NCBI GenBank assembly: GCA_023014365.1
Contig: JAEBUN010000002.1
Location: forward strand, 2,480,001 to 2,544,000
From: Lepiota brunneoincarnata
Lineage: Eukaryota > Basidiomycota > Agaricomycetes > Agaricales > Agaricaceae
Reading direction: 5' to 3'
DNA: 64,000 bases
Shown: one piece after another, positions 45,515 through 55,489 of the stretch
Numbering within the stretch: the first letter of the stretch is position 1
Layout of the letters: the number at the start of each line of letters is the position of its first letter
The notes under the pieces: model-generated
What the model was told of the DNA's origin: nothing
The model's database searches: none
What the model saw: the letters and a program-made list of their open reading frames with translations, nothing else
Program-made: the position numbers and the translations under genes

Positions 45515-47934
45515 TGGTTGCACCCCAGGCTAGGCAAATGTGGGCGTGGGACAGGGCTCTGCTCTGTCTCCAGTCTTGTCAGCCTTGTATCTAGCCCCCC
45601 TGGTTTATCTTTATTACCAGAGGACCCCTGGCCTCAGTGTTGACATGCTTTTGTATGTTGATGACAGGACCCTTATAGTCCAGTCCAAGACTTGGGAGGA
45701 CAACATCTCTGCCCTGCAGGTGGCTTATTGCTGTGTGCATGGGCTCTTCAACTCTTTTGGCCTCATGCTTGAGCATACCAAGTCCAAGGTGTTTCACTTC
45801 TCTCATAACCCGAGGGATGCCAACCTGCCCATTGACCTGGGCTTCCATCCGCACATGGGGGATTCCCCTTTGAGACCCAAGCCATTTTGGCGGTACTTGG
45901 GTTTCTATTTTGACTGCACTCTCACTTTCCGCAAGCACATGTGCTACTATTCTACCAAGGCATTCTCCATGGTTGGGGCGATGGAGATGCTTGGTAATTC
46001 AACCCAGGGATTGCTTCCTGATCAGAAGCGCCTCCTCTACCGGTCCTGTGTGGTTCCCATTGCCACATATGGGTTCTGTATGTGGTATCATGAGGGTTTC
46101 TGCAACAAGGGAATCCTCAAGATGTTTTATTCCATGCAGCGGCATGCCACTAATTGGATCGTTGGTGCTTTTCACACATCCCCCTCTGGGGGGGCAGAGG
46201 CCCTTGTGGGCCTTCTGCCCTTCCAGTTGCATCTTAAGAAGTTGGCATCCCAAACAATATTCCAGGTTGCCACGCTTGTGGCGAATCATCCGCTTCGGCC
46301 CTTGCTGGGCCAGGAGTTCAGAGGGAGCACCCTGGCGCACCCTCGTTCTATTTCATCTCTCACCCCAGTGCTTTGGCCCAAGGTGAAGAGTGCCCTTATG
46401 GAGGTACAGGACATACTTCCACAGCTTACTGAGCTGTTCAGTCCGTTTGTGGATGAGAACAGGCTAGGTCTCAGACTTTTGGACCACTTTTTGGAGCAGA
46501 TCAAATTCATGATGTACACCATTGATCCAGAGGGGAACTTGAAGCAACGGTATCTCAATGGACTGCACACCTCTATTCAGAGGGCGCAGGCTGACCTGTC
46601 ATCTGCTTGCATAGCGGCTGGTGCTCATCGGCTGCCATGCGGGAGGCTGCAGGCCATTTCGGCAGCTTGTATATTCGCAGGCAGGCACTTGGTCAGGCAG
46701 GCCAGGCAGACCACAGGGAGAGTTCTGCCCGCTGATGCAGAGCTCCACTCCATTCGGCTGGGAGTAAGCATAGTCCTGGATTGTGCTGAAACCGACTACA
46801 TCTTCATCTACACCAGCTCCGCAGGCTCTGCCCATGCCTGCAGAGCTGTTGATCCTTCTGTACATGCTGGCCAGGTTCACTCCTTGGAGGTGTGTCAATC
46901 TCTAGCTTGCTGGTTGTCTGTTAAGGCCTAGTGGACTGTCACTTTCTGGCAGGTGCCTTTGGGCTCTGTTGCAGAGCTTCACTCCAATGCTGTTGTGATG
47001 GCGAAGGAACTCCGTGTATCATTGGGTGCCTGCCCAACTACTACTATCAACTCCCTCCGGGCTGAGGCCATGAGGGGGTGCATTAATGAGTGGATGAATA
47101 TGTTTCACTTGCCCTTGTATAGGGGTAGGAATTTTCTTCCCCTGTTGGACTCCCTTGGGAAGCCTCTCCAACCCTTGTACCTCTCCAGTGGTACCTGGCT
47201 CTGGGAAATCAGTCCTTGAATGTCCATCACTGGTACAGTGTGGGCAGTCCACACCATACTCAGTCACACCCCTATAGAGGAGAACCGTGCTAGATTCCAT
47301 CCCCAGGAGGATCACTCCTGTTCCTGTGGGTTACGGTTTGAAACCCATACTCACATCCTCACTTCCTGCCCAAAGTACACGTGATGTGGTGGCTTACCCT
47401 GCAACCTTGATGCTCTCCTGGGCTTTCTGAAATGCAATCCTTCCATGTTTGCATTCCTATCCCAGCCCCAAGGGGTGGGATAACTGGGGAGGGCCTTCGG
47501 GTTATTCCCCTTTTGTGGGCTTTGGCCTTGAGGAGCTGGTGGTTATTCACCTCCCACCCTTGGGTGGGGTGTAGTGATTTATGGAGAATTGACTCCTAAT
47601 GCCTGATAAGGGTGGAGACCTGAAGCTCTTAGAGCCTTAACCTGTGAGGTGTAGGGATTTATGGAGAATCAACTCCTAACCCCCTTCGGGGGGAGGACCT
47701 GTTGGCCCTATCCACCCCTTGTCTGTTGCGCCCCAGTTTTCATCGGGGCAGCGAACTCTTTACCCATGCACACTTCTTTACAGAGTGTAGCCTTTCAAGT
47801 CAGCGGGACTCTCTTCCCTACCTTTAGTGGTAGTTATACCCTGTATTAGTTGCCTTGTACGTAGCTAGTGCATGTGGACTGCGTTCGAGCACCACATTAT
47901 AAATTGTTGATTTCAAAAAATAAAAATAAAAAAA
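45515..47934 (+). mobile_element. L2 LINE, best preserved copy, 15-bp TSD
   Basis: 5'-truncated inside RT, it ends TTATAAATTGTTGATTTC plus an A-rich tail. Duplications TAACCCCAAAGCCCC at 45500-45514 and 47935-47949 are perfect. It keeps RT core, thumb, RNase H, zinc tail and 3' UTR. Confidence 0.95.
45518..47483 (+). pseudogene. L2 ORF2: reverse transcriptase, RNase H, zinc tail (5' truncated)
   Basis: RT starts at VGVGQGSALSPVLSALYLAP and has intact LLYVDDRT (catalytic YVDD, near 45655). The thumb LLPDQKRLLYRSCVVPIATY and a linker follow. RNase H begins near ELHSIRLGVSIVLD, with IYTSSAGS where a TDSS-type motif is expected. The long frame stops at 46929-46931. The sequence continues as TVTFWQVPLGS and CINEWMNMFHLPLYRGRNFL, and the zinc tail CSCGLRFETHTHILTSC, with two more stops (near 47217 and 47382). 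Endonuclease and ORF1 are missing through 5' truncation. Confidence 0.87.
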
Positions 47935-48306
47935 TAACCCCAAAGCCCCAGTGCCCCACCCTTTGCCACCTGACCAGGTACCTACTACCATGGACTAATG
48001 ACTAGTACTTACTTGGCTTAAGCTGGTGGCACCCAGACCAAGTGTTCCCATGTGGGGGGTTACCTGGCCCCTTATCAGGATGTTCGATCTGTTTTTGTTA
48101 GAATTCCCCCACTTACTGCACCCTGTGCTTTCACTCCCTTATTGGGCACAGCTGATCTGGTCCAATTGAGATTGATTCAGATCTGCCACTTTGGGCTCCA
48201 ATGATTTCTCCCCCAGATTTACCCCAGATTGGTGATTGCCAGTCACCAAATTGAGAACTGAGAGCAAGAAGACTGCCAAATTTCCTCGGAGATAGTTTAC
48301 CCACCA

Positions 48307-49165
48307 GTGCTTCTTTCCCTCTTACCACCATCATCCCCCTCTTATATTATTTTCTACTCCTAATCTATAGGCAGCCATCCCATTTTTAGTGGGTTGTCTA
48401 CACTATTCCACCTCTCTTCACCCTTCTGGAGTGTTCTGGGGCTGTTTGGGGTTGTTGGGGAGTTGGGTGCACCCTTGGCAAAGGTGCTTAATGGCTGGGT
48501 ATGCTGGCCACCTGATGAGCTGGTGGTTCTGGGTAGTCTCTGCTGGGGTCAGTGGATCCCTGGCTGGTCAAAATGGGTTAGGAGTCCCCCTGGGTACATC
48601 CTGGGTGGGTTTGCAGTGGGACAACCATGCTTCTCGCCAAACTCTCACAAAACCTGTAGCAAGTACACTTCCCTCAAATACCCCCTTGCAAGTAGGGAGT
48701 CTTCCACTTGAAAATGAGGGCACACCTGCAAGGGACCAAGAGGATAGGAGATAGTAAGAGGGGGTATAGCCATGAAAACAAGCTGACTGAGAGGATAGGC
48801 CACCCCCCTCCTGCATTCCAAGCGAGTAAAGCTCAGCTGGGTGCAGGACATTAGTAGGGATCACCCAAACTCTAGGGCAGCTCTCACACTGCAACTTCCA
48901 TCCTGGTAGCGGCCCCTACAAGACAGTAAGCCTGGACAGTTATATGGGGATCTGTGATTATTGCAGGTCTGGGCAACTGGATCTCAATTATGAACTGGCT
49001 GCTGGGTAATGGGAAGGTGGTCTGGGGGTCATGCCCTGGGTAGCCACTGGGCCGTAGTGGTTCATTCAGAGAATGGCAAACTGGCTCAAGAGATCAAGAT
49101 CTACTGTTGATCAATCCTGGGTAAGATCTGGGTTTATTGGTTTGAGTTGTTACCACATCAGTGGT
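48307..49165 (+). pseudogene. L2 endonuclease-region fragment (inverted duplicate of 43258-44110)
   Basis: Shares with the minus strand of 43258-44110 the stretch KVLNGWVCWPPDELVVLGSL, WIPGWSKWVRSPPG and GGFAVGQP, up to TTGTTACCACATCAGT at the end. I assign it to L2 because the other copy is contiguous with L2 ORF1 and endonuclease sequence; no catalytic motif is visible in this piece. Confidence 0.6.
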
Positions 49166-49575
49166 TCTAGCATGAGCCTGTGAATTGAGTGGCAGAGTTT
49201 AGCCCACCTTGTACACTCTTTAAGAAGGCTTCATGCTAACCTGCTACCCTAGGGATTACCTAGTTGGGAGGGCAATAGGTTTGGGGTGTTCCACATTTTT
49301 GTGCCACCTCATGTAATTCCAGCCTGTTAGCTTTAGTGCTGTACCAACTAGGGAGGCTATTAGTATGCTGTCCCATGCCCCCAGGTGCACCACTTATAGG
49401 GGAGGCCCCTGCCTGTGTCTATGGCAAGTAAAGCTTAGTCTGGCATGGGAGTAACAGGCACCGTAGCACTCATCTTATGCCAAGTGGGCCATGTTGGGAT
49501 CACATGGAGATTGCCTGCAAGGGGCTCCTTGGACAGGCTGTCATGCCCCGGTTTCTGTCAAGGTAGCAAGCTCTC
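49166..49575. other. unassigned spacer
   Basis: No coding sequence, terminal repeat or match to other elements in the window was recognised. It ends at the T run of an L1 copy. Confidence 0.5.
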
Positions 49576-50418
49576 TTTTTTTTTTTTTTTTTTAAAATCT
49601 CCAATTTATTATGCAAGCCGCATAGGGAGGCTGCATGCAGCAATGTACCACAATACAAATGACCAAGCCGTATACTACAGGGTATCTGTACATACAATGC
49701 ATGACTGCAGATGCAGGCATGCCTTTCCCCATGCCCAGGATGAAGCTGCCCTGAACAAACAGAAGCGGGAGGACAGCTGCCGCCTAGTGTACAGAGCAGG
49801 TACCAGACTGGGGCAAGGTCCCCCCCCAAAATGGAGGTTAGGGGTCAATTCCCACGTAAATCCCTACACACCACCCAAAGGTGGCAGGGGAATAACCAAT
49901 GCCCCAGCCTAGGCCCAACCGGGCATTAGGCAGAGCTACTAGCTGATACCCCCTGGAAGGGGCCTGACCCTCTCAGCAAACGTGAATGCAGTTGGCAACA
50001 CCTTGAGGAAAGCAATGAGGGCCTTGACTGTAGCTGGGACCTCCATCATGGAGTACCTAGGGCAGCTCCAGAACACATGTTCACAGGTCTCCTCCCAAAA
50101 CCCGCAGCAACAGGAGTAATCCTCCTGTGGGAAAAAGCGCCTCCAATAGCCCCCTATTAGTGCATCATCCAGGCCATAACTGATACTGAGTGAGCATGTG
50201 GGATCCAGGCCCCACCGTGGAGATATATGGGCCGCAGGAGAGGGTCATCGTCCCTGGCAAGCTGGAGAAAACCATGCCCACAATAGTTGGGACCCTGGAA
50301 CAGATTGATCCAGTGATCCTGACAGTAATGTACTTCCTCCTTCTGGAGGTAGTCAAGCAAGGCCCAGGGACATGCCCCTACCCCAACAGGAGGCAACGAA
50401 CATGCAAAGTTGTGTACC
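49576..50418 (-). mobile_element. L1 LINE 3' fragment
   Basis: T run 49576-49593 (A-tail), L1 3' UTR, then the zinc tail and LLDYLQKEEVHYCQDHWINL region up to 50418, where the family B LTR is inserted. Several frameshifts and a deletion near 50160. Confidence 0.8.
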
Positions 50419-51078
50419 TGTTAGAGCCGGTGCGGGTTGGGACCAAAGCGGAGGGTTGGGGTGGTATCCTTGATATAAGGTAACTGAGGGACAGGGCAAA
50501 GTCAGTACATAGACTTTGGAACTGAGGCAGAGTACTTCGGGTGGGGGGTTGGACTTGCAGCCTCAGCTTATGTGCTGTGCCCTCCCACTGTCCAAGTCCA
50601 TATTTCAGGAGATCGGGGCCAAAGCGGAGTGAGGCAGAAGAGAGGAGAGGATATGGAACAGGGAGCTGGTCCGCTGCTTGATTCAATTATCAGACTGAGG
50701 AGTACAAGCCAAGTACCTACGGTATATATACTACTGGTCTTATGAACTATGACTTGTACTGACTACAGATGGAGCAAAGCAGAGACCGATATGGTTACAA
50801 ATGGATTACAAATGGATTACAAATGGAATGGAGACTAGTACAGGTATGGAGACTGATAATGTCTCTTGGTTACAGATGGAGAATGGAGAACCAGAAAGTA
50901 GTACTAAAGGTCAGGTGACTATGGCACGTATGGAGATGGTCACGTGATCGGGGCAATGGGTTATGGTTGGAGCGCATCAGGGCCAAGTTGGAGGGCAGAG
51001 GATTGTTATGTGGAGCGCACATGGAGTCGAGAAGCCAAAGTATAATGGTTAAGCTCTGGGTTTGGCATGGATATGACA
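50419..51078 (-). repeat. family B 3' LTR, copy 2 (660 bp)
   Basis: Plus-strand ends TGTTAGAGCC and ATATGACA; reversed polypurine tract CCCCCCCTTTA follows at 51081. It is homologous to the 651-bp LTRs of the young copy. Confidence 0.93.
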
Positions 51079-51205
51079 GTGCCCCCCCTTTAGGGCCGAG
51101 CCTCAAGGCCCTAGGTGGTCTAGACTGGGGCCTATCAGAAAACTCTACTGGGGTATAAAAACAGGTGAACTGGTTTGAGTTGGGAGAGCACAACCCCATA
51201 CTCCC

Positions 51206-52238
51206 ATGAGCAGACAACCATCCTGACAACCAACTGCTGCAGAGTGCAAGGTGCAACTGCTGAGGGAGAAGGCTGAGCGAGAGGAGCGGGAGCAGCTGGA
51301 AATCAAGAGGTTGGAGGAGAAGGAGTGGCAGTGGCTGATAGTGCTGCGTCAGCCACAAGCAGAGGAGCGAGTGAGGGAGTGCCTGGCAGAAGAGATCAGG
51401 TGGCAACAAGATGAGGCTGCTGAGGCAGAGTGTCAGGTGATTTGGGCCAGGCTCGTTGCAACTACTGCAGGGGCTTCATCAAGCTGCCTGCTGGAAGAAC
51501 CGATGGAGGTAGATACAGAGGAGTCAGAATCCGATTACACAGATAGTGATGAGATGGAAGATGAGGAGGAGGACAAGGAGGATGAGGACTCCAGGGACAC
51601 AGGGGGTAAGGGAAAAGCAAGGGTGAGGGCAGCCCCACGACAGGGCCATGCAAACATATTCGGGGGTGAGAACCCCTGCTGAAGGTGCAAGCGAGATGGG
51701 TCCAGTGCAAGGTCGCTGGTGGGTGAGTCGTTTTTGAAAGTTTTCCAGGATACATACTGATAGGGTTTTAGTAACACCAGGAGTTGCCATCGGTGTAGTA
51801 AAATGAAGAAACGATGCGGAAGCCAAGAGGAGACAGAGCCAAGCAGGACCGGTGGGTTGTTGGGCCAACAGTTTGAGGGTAAGTAAGGAGTCCTGTATTG
51901 TGATGTACACTAATCAGTGGATGTTGTAGAGTTGAAAAGGCTTATCAAGGAAAAGCACCAGGAGACCGTTAAGAAGGTCAACATCCTGGAGGTACGACTC
52001 GAGCGGTCCATCACTCAATTGGGGGAGAAGGTGGACAAGGTAGAGCTGGTGGCAGGCCATTATACATAAGCAACTGCGGCATTGGGAGGTGCAGGTGGAT
52101 TGTAATTGGTCAAGTGGAAATGTTACAGAGACAGAGGGTTTGGAGGAGAGCATTGGGGCTGCCTCAGAGGAGGAGGTGCAGGGCTTAATGGAGGATGATG
52201 CTGCACAGTCACCTGGCCCCTCTGGAGACAATAAGTGA
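51206..52238 (+). pseudogene. antisense Zn2Cys6 coiled-coil gene, decayed copy 2
   Basis: Opposite to pol of its element. TATAAAAA lies at about 51151-51158, ATG at 51206. The coiled coil (QLLREKAEREEREQLEIKRL) leads into an acidic region with MEVDTEESESDYTDSDEMED. Exon 1 ends at a GTGAGT 5' splice site near 51724; the second Zn-cluster residue block reads NPC-stop-RC, with TGG changed to TGA. After TTTTAG near 51772, exon 2 has NTRSCHRCSKMKKRC intact. Intron 2, GTAAGT to TTGTAG, is 51 nt. Exon 3 ends at the stop 52236-52238. Early stops (e.g. codon 7) disable it. Confidence 0.82.
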
Positions 52239-52293
52239 TTTGGTAGTAGTTTGTGTAGTTTTTTCTTGGTGTGATGGGTGATCAGTGGAAAAC

Positions 52294-53396
52294 TCAGAGT
52301 GAATGGAGGGGGCCAGGCTTAGCGGGGTAAGAGGAATGGAAAGCCTCTACTAGATCTATGGCATATTCGAGTTTGGTAGCTGGTAACCACGAAGACTCTT
52401 CTTCAGTGTCTTCATAACCTAACTAAATAACTTTGTAGAGGAGTTTGCATGCGCAGTGCTGATCAATCTTTGAGTCAACAATGTGAGCGATCTCATATTT
52501 GGGTTTGCCATCAATAGAAACTGGCGCAGGTGGCGGGTCTGATCGGGTGGGTATGGTATTAGGTGTGGCTAGTTCAAGCATAGAAACATGGAAAACTGGG
52601 TGTACTCCATGCATGGAGTCAGGGAGTCAGAGGGTGAAGGAGTGGATACCTGCTTGGGCGATGATCTCATAGGGTCCAGGGAACTTTTCAGAGAGTTTTT
52701 TGGAGGGGCAGGTGGTGTGGAAGAATTGGGCTTTCACAAATACCTTTTGTGCAACTTTGAAGTCTGGGGCAGGGAGTCGGTGGGTGTCAGTGGAGGCCTA
52801 ATAGCATTGCTGGGCTAATGCTATTTCAGACTTCAAGGTGGTATGTAGGTCGTCGAGATCAACAGCAAAATGGTGGGCCCGAGCGGAGGTAAGGTCGCAT
52901 TCAGGATGAACTGTGATGTTCAGGTGGTATCCTTTATTAGCAAAGAATGGGGAGATACCCATGCTGGCACTAGGGGCATTGTTGTATGCAAACTCAGCTA
53001 GTGGTAGTAATTCAGACCAATTGTCCTGTTGGTAGTTACAATAGACCTAGAGGTATTGTTCCAGGGTCTGGTTGGTGCATTCCATCTGTCCATCACCTTC
53101 TGGGTGGTAGCCCAAAGTGAAGTGTAGTTTCATGTCAAGGGCTTGTCCCAATGAGCGGAAGAAGTGAGAGATGAATTCGGAGCTGCAGTTGGAGGTAACA
53201 TGTTCAGGTACACCATGCTTGGAGAAGACATGGAGGACAAATAGGTGGGCGAGGTCGGAGGAAGTGATCGTATCGTAGGTGGGGATGAATAAGGATTGCT
53301 TGGTGAGTCTGTTGACTATTACTAGGATGGCATCGTAGCCGGAGGAGGCAGGGAGTTTTTCTATGAAGTCCATGGAAATTGAATTCCAAGGGCGTT
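52294..53396 (-). pseudogene. family B copy 2 pol: integrase core to chromodomain
   Basis: The integrase core begins MDFIEKLPASSGYDAILVIV; the catalytic SDRGSEF of the young copy reads SNCSSEF here, so the second catalytic Asp is lost. The E motif reads GQMECTNQTLE. The chromodomain has YEIAHIVDSKID and GYEDTEEESSW with a stop between (52420). The stop codon is at 52294-52296. Confidence 0.88.
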
Positions 53397-54047
53397 TGTC
53401 ATATCCATGCCAACTATAAGTCTAATCACTTAAACTTCGGCTTCTCGACTCCACGTGTGTTCCACACAACAACCCTCTGCCCTCCGACTCGGCCCCGACT
53501 CACTCCGACCGCAACCCACTGCCCTGATCACGCGACCACCTCCACACGTGCCGTGGTCACCTGAACCTCGCTGTCTCTATTTCCCCGTCTCCATTTCCCG
53601 TCCGTAGTCAAGATACGTTACCAGTCTCCATATCCGTACCGGTCTCCATTTCGTTTGTAATCCGTTTGTAACCATATGGGTCTCCGCTTCACTCCGCACG
53701 TAGTCAGTACGAGTCATAGTTCGTAAGGCCAGTAGTATATATACCGTAGGTACTTGGCTTGTACTCCTCAGTCTGATAATCGAATCGAGCAGCAGACCAG
53801 CTCCCTGTTCCATATCCTCTCCTCTCTTCTGCCTCGCTCCGCTTCGGCTCCGACTTCCTGAAATACGGACTAGGACAGTAGGAGGGCACAGCACATAAGC
53901 TGAGGCCGCAAGTCCAACCCCCCGCCCGACGTACTCCGCCTCGGTCCCGAAGTCTACGTACTGACTTCGCCCTGTCCCCCGGTTACCTTATACCAAGGAT
54001 ACCACCCCGACCCTCCGCTTCGGTCCCGACCCGCACCGGCTCTAACA
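53397..54047 (+). repeat. family B 5' LTR (651 bp)
   Basis: Starts TGTCATATCC, ends CTCTAACA. It contains TATATATA at 53736-53743 and the presumed RNA start AGTCTGATAAT at 53770. It is preceded by the target duplication. Confidence 0.96.
53736..53780 (+). promoter_or_regulatory. LTR promoter: TATA box and RNA start
   Basis: TATATATA at 53736-53743, then 34 nt from its first base to A53770. The first 11 bases from there (AGTCTGATAAT) are the reverse complement of the primer-binding site at 54050-54060, so the start can be placed by two independent signals. The same spacing is seen in family A LTRs. Confidence 0.75.
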
Positions 54048-54049
54048 GT

Positions 54050-54060
54050 ATTATCAGACT
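54050..54060 (+). other. self-primer binding site of family B
   Basis: ATTATCAGACT, two bases after the LTR end, is an exact 11-nt reverse complement of LTR bases 53770-53780. There is no TGG-type tRNA site. The same length (11 nt) is known for Tf1 of fission yeast, the model for self-priming. Confidence 0.83.
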
Positions 54061-54100
54061 CAAACTCCTCCTGTCCACCACACTCTGAACTTTTCTAACC

Positions 54101-55489
54101 ATGGTCTCTCGAACAGTTACCCGTACTTGCACTCTGGTAACTCCAGCCGCTCGCCGTAGCAAACGCATCACTCGACAACCTCCTTCCGAGGAACTGCAAC
54201 CCGACTCCCCGAGGGCTTCTCGCTCTCACCAACAATCGATCGCACCCTCGACCCCAGACCGTTTCTCTGAAGATATACAACCTTCAGTATTCCGGACTCC
54301 CGACGGCCCCGACCCCAATCCTGATCCCAGCGAACCTGGTGATCCCGACGACTACCCTGACAATGGGGACGGGCCCCCGGGCGACGACGAACCATCAGAC
54401 AACGGCGACAACAACAACAACATCCCACCTGGCAACACCCGAGACGACCATGATAGACTCATACTCCGAGTTTTCCAACGCATAGCCGACCAAATGGACG
54501 GCCGTGGGAACTCTCAAGCCCCACAGCCTCCTCGATCTCCCCGTACCAAAGCTCGCAAACCTGACATCTTTACAGGTTCCGACCCCGCCAAACTCAAACC
54601 CTTCCTCTTCCAATGTCGGCTCTATTTCCGTACTAACCCGGCCCAGTTTGCTATCCCCGCCACCAAGGTCAACTTCGCGTTGACATACCTCACAGGCGTG
54701 GCACAGCAACACTTCGAAATCGGCCTCGACGAGGCCGACAACCACGGAATAATACACGACTGGATCGAGGACTGGGACCAGTTCACCCTGGAACTGCAGA
54801 CCAATTTCGGTCCCGCGGATCCGACCGGAGAAGCTGCTGAGCAGCTCGACTCCCTCCGAATGCGCTACGATGAGAAGATCGCCGTCTACAACGTCGATTT
54901 CCTCCGTCTAGCTGGCCAACTCCGCTGGGGTGACGAAGTATTCTGTCACCGCTACTATAAAGGCCTCCCCGACCGCATCCAGGACATTCTGTCCAATCGG
55001 CCCGACGGCAAGCCCGACACCTTCATCGAAATGCAAGCAGCAGCGATGAAGATCGACGCTCGCTACTGGGAACGCCAACGTGAGAAGGCCCGCGCCAAAG
55101 CCGCTTCGGACCCGACCACCTCTAGGAAACCTGGAGGTAACCCATCCCCTTCCACCTCGACCAACCCGCAACCTGCCGCCAAGCCTGCCAATAATAACAG
55201 AGGCAGCACGCCCAACACCAGCTTCAAGGGCAATCCGCCCAACCCGTCCGCCGGTCAGAAATCGGCCCCGCCCAAATCCGACCTTACTAGTAAACTTGGT
55301 AAGGACGGTAAATTAACCCCCGAGGAACGTCAACGACGTTTCGACAATAACCTCTGCCTTGTCTGCGCAGATCCCAATCACAGGGCTGCTAACTGCGACA
55401 AGAAAAAATTCCCTGATGCCAAGGCTAAAGGCCGACAGGCTCAGCTCCCCGAGACAGACGCGCCGGCTCTCCCGAGCTCGGAAAAATAG
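54101..55489 (+). CDS. family B Gag polyprotein (462 aa)
   Basis: ATG at 54101 is the first in frame after the LTR. A Ser/Pro/Asp-rich N-terminus (residues about 1-130, with NGDGPPGDDEPSDNGDNNNN) leads into a capsid-like domain (about 150-330: FLFQCRLYFRTNPAQF, WDQFTLELQTNFG, EIAVYNVDFLRLAGQLRWG-like). A basic Pro-rich linker and one knuckle CLVCADPNHRAANC (CX2CX4HX4C, about 430-443) follow. No internal stop. It overlaps the pol frame by 61 nt, ending AAA AAT AG. Gag would form the virus-like particle. Confidence 0.92.
   Translation: MVSRTVTRTCTLVTPAARRSKRITRQPPSEELQPDSPRASRSHQQSIAPSTPDRFSEDIQPSVFRTPDGPDPNPDPSEPGDPDDYPDNGDGPPGDDEPSDNGDNNNNIPPGNTRDDHDRLILRVFQRIADQMDGRGNSQAPQPPRSPRTKARKPDIFTGSDPAKLKPFLFQCRLYFRTNPAQFAIPATKVNFALTYLTGVAQQHFEIGLDEADNHGIIHDWIEDWDQFTLELQTNFGPADPTGEAAEQLDSLRMRYDEKIAVYNVDFLRLAGQLRWGDEVFCHRYYKGLPDRIQDILSNRPDGKPDTFIEMQAAAMKIDARYWERQREKARAKAASDPTTSRKPGGNPSPSTSTNPQPAAKPANNNRGSTPNTSFKGNPPNPSAGQKSAPPKSDLTSKLGKDGKLTPEERQRRFDNNLCLVCADPNHRAANCDKKKFPDAKAKGRQAQLPETDAPALPSSEK

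Larger units (their letters stand above)
44962..48306 (-). mobile_element. retroposon R1 (copy 3), split by an L2 insertion
   Basis: The first part is 44962-45514, with T run 44962-44975 as reversed A-tail. The second is 47950-48306. The pieces join exactly at the 15-bp duplication TAACCCCAAAGCCCC produced by the L2 inserted at 45515-47934. The 5' end is near 48306 (GTTTACCCACCAG). Confidence 0.85.

Noticed and set aside
53577..53894. Open frame repeated at 60748-61065
   Set aside because: It lies wholly in the LTR and occurs twice because the LTR does. No domain; it covers the promoter region on the other strand.
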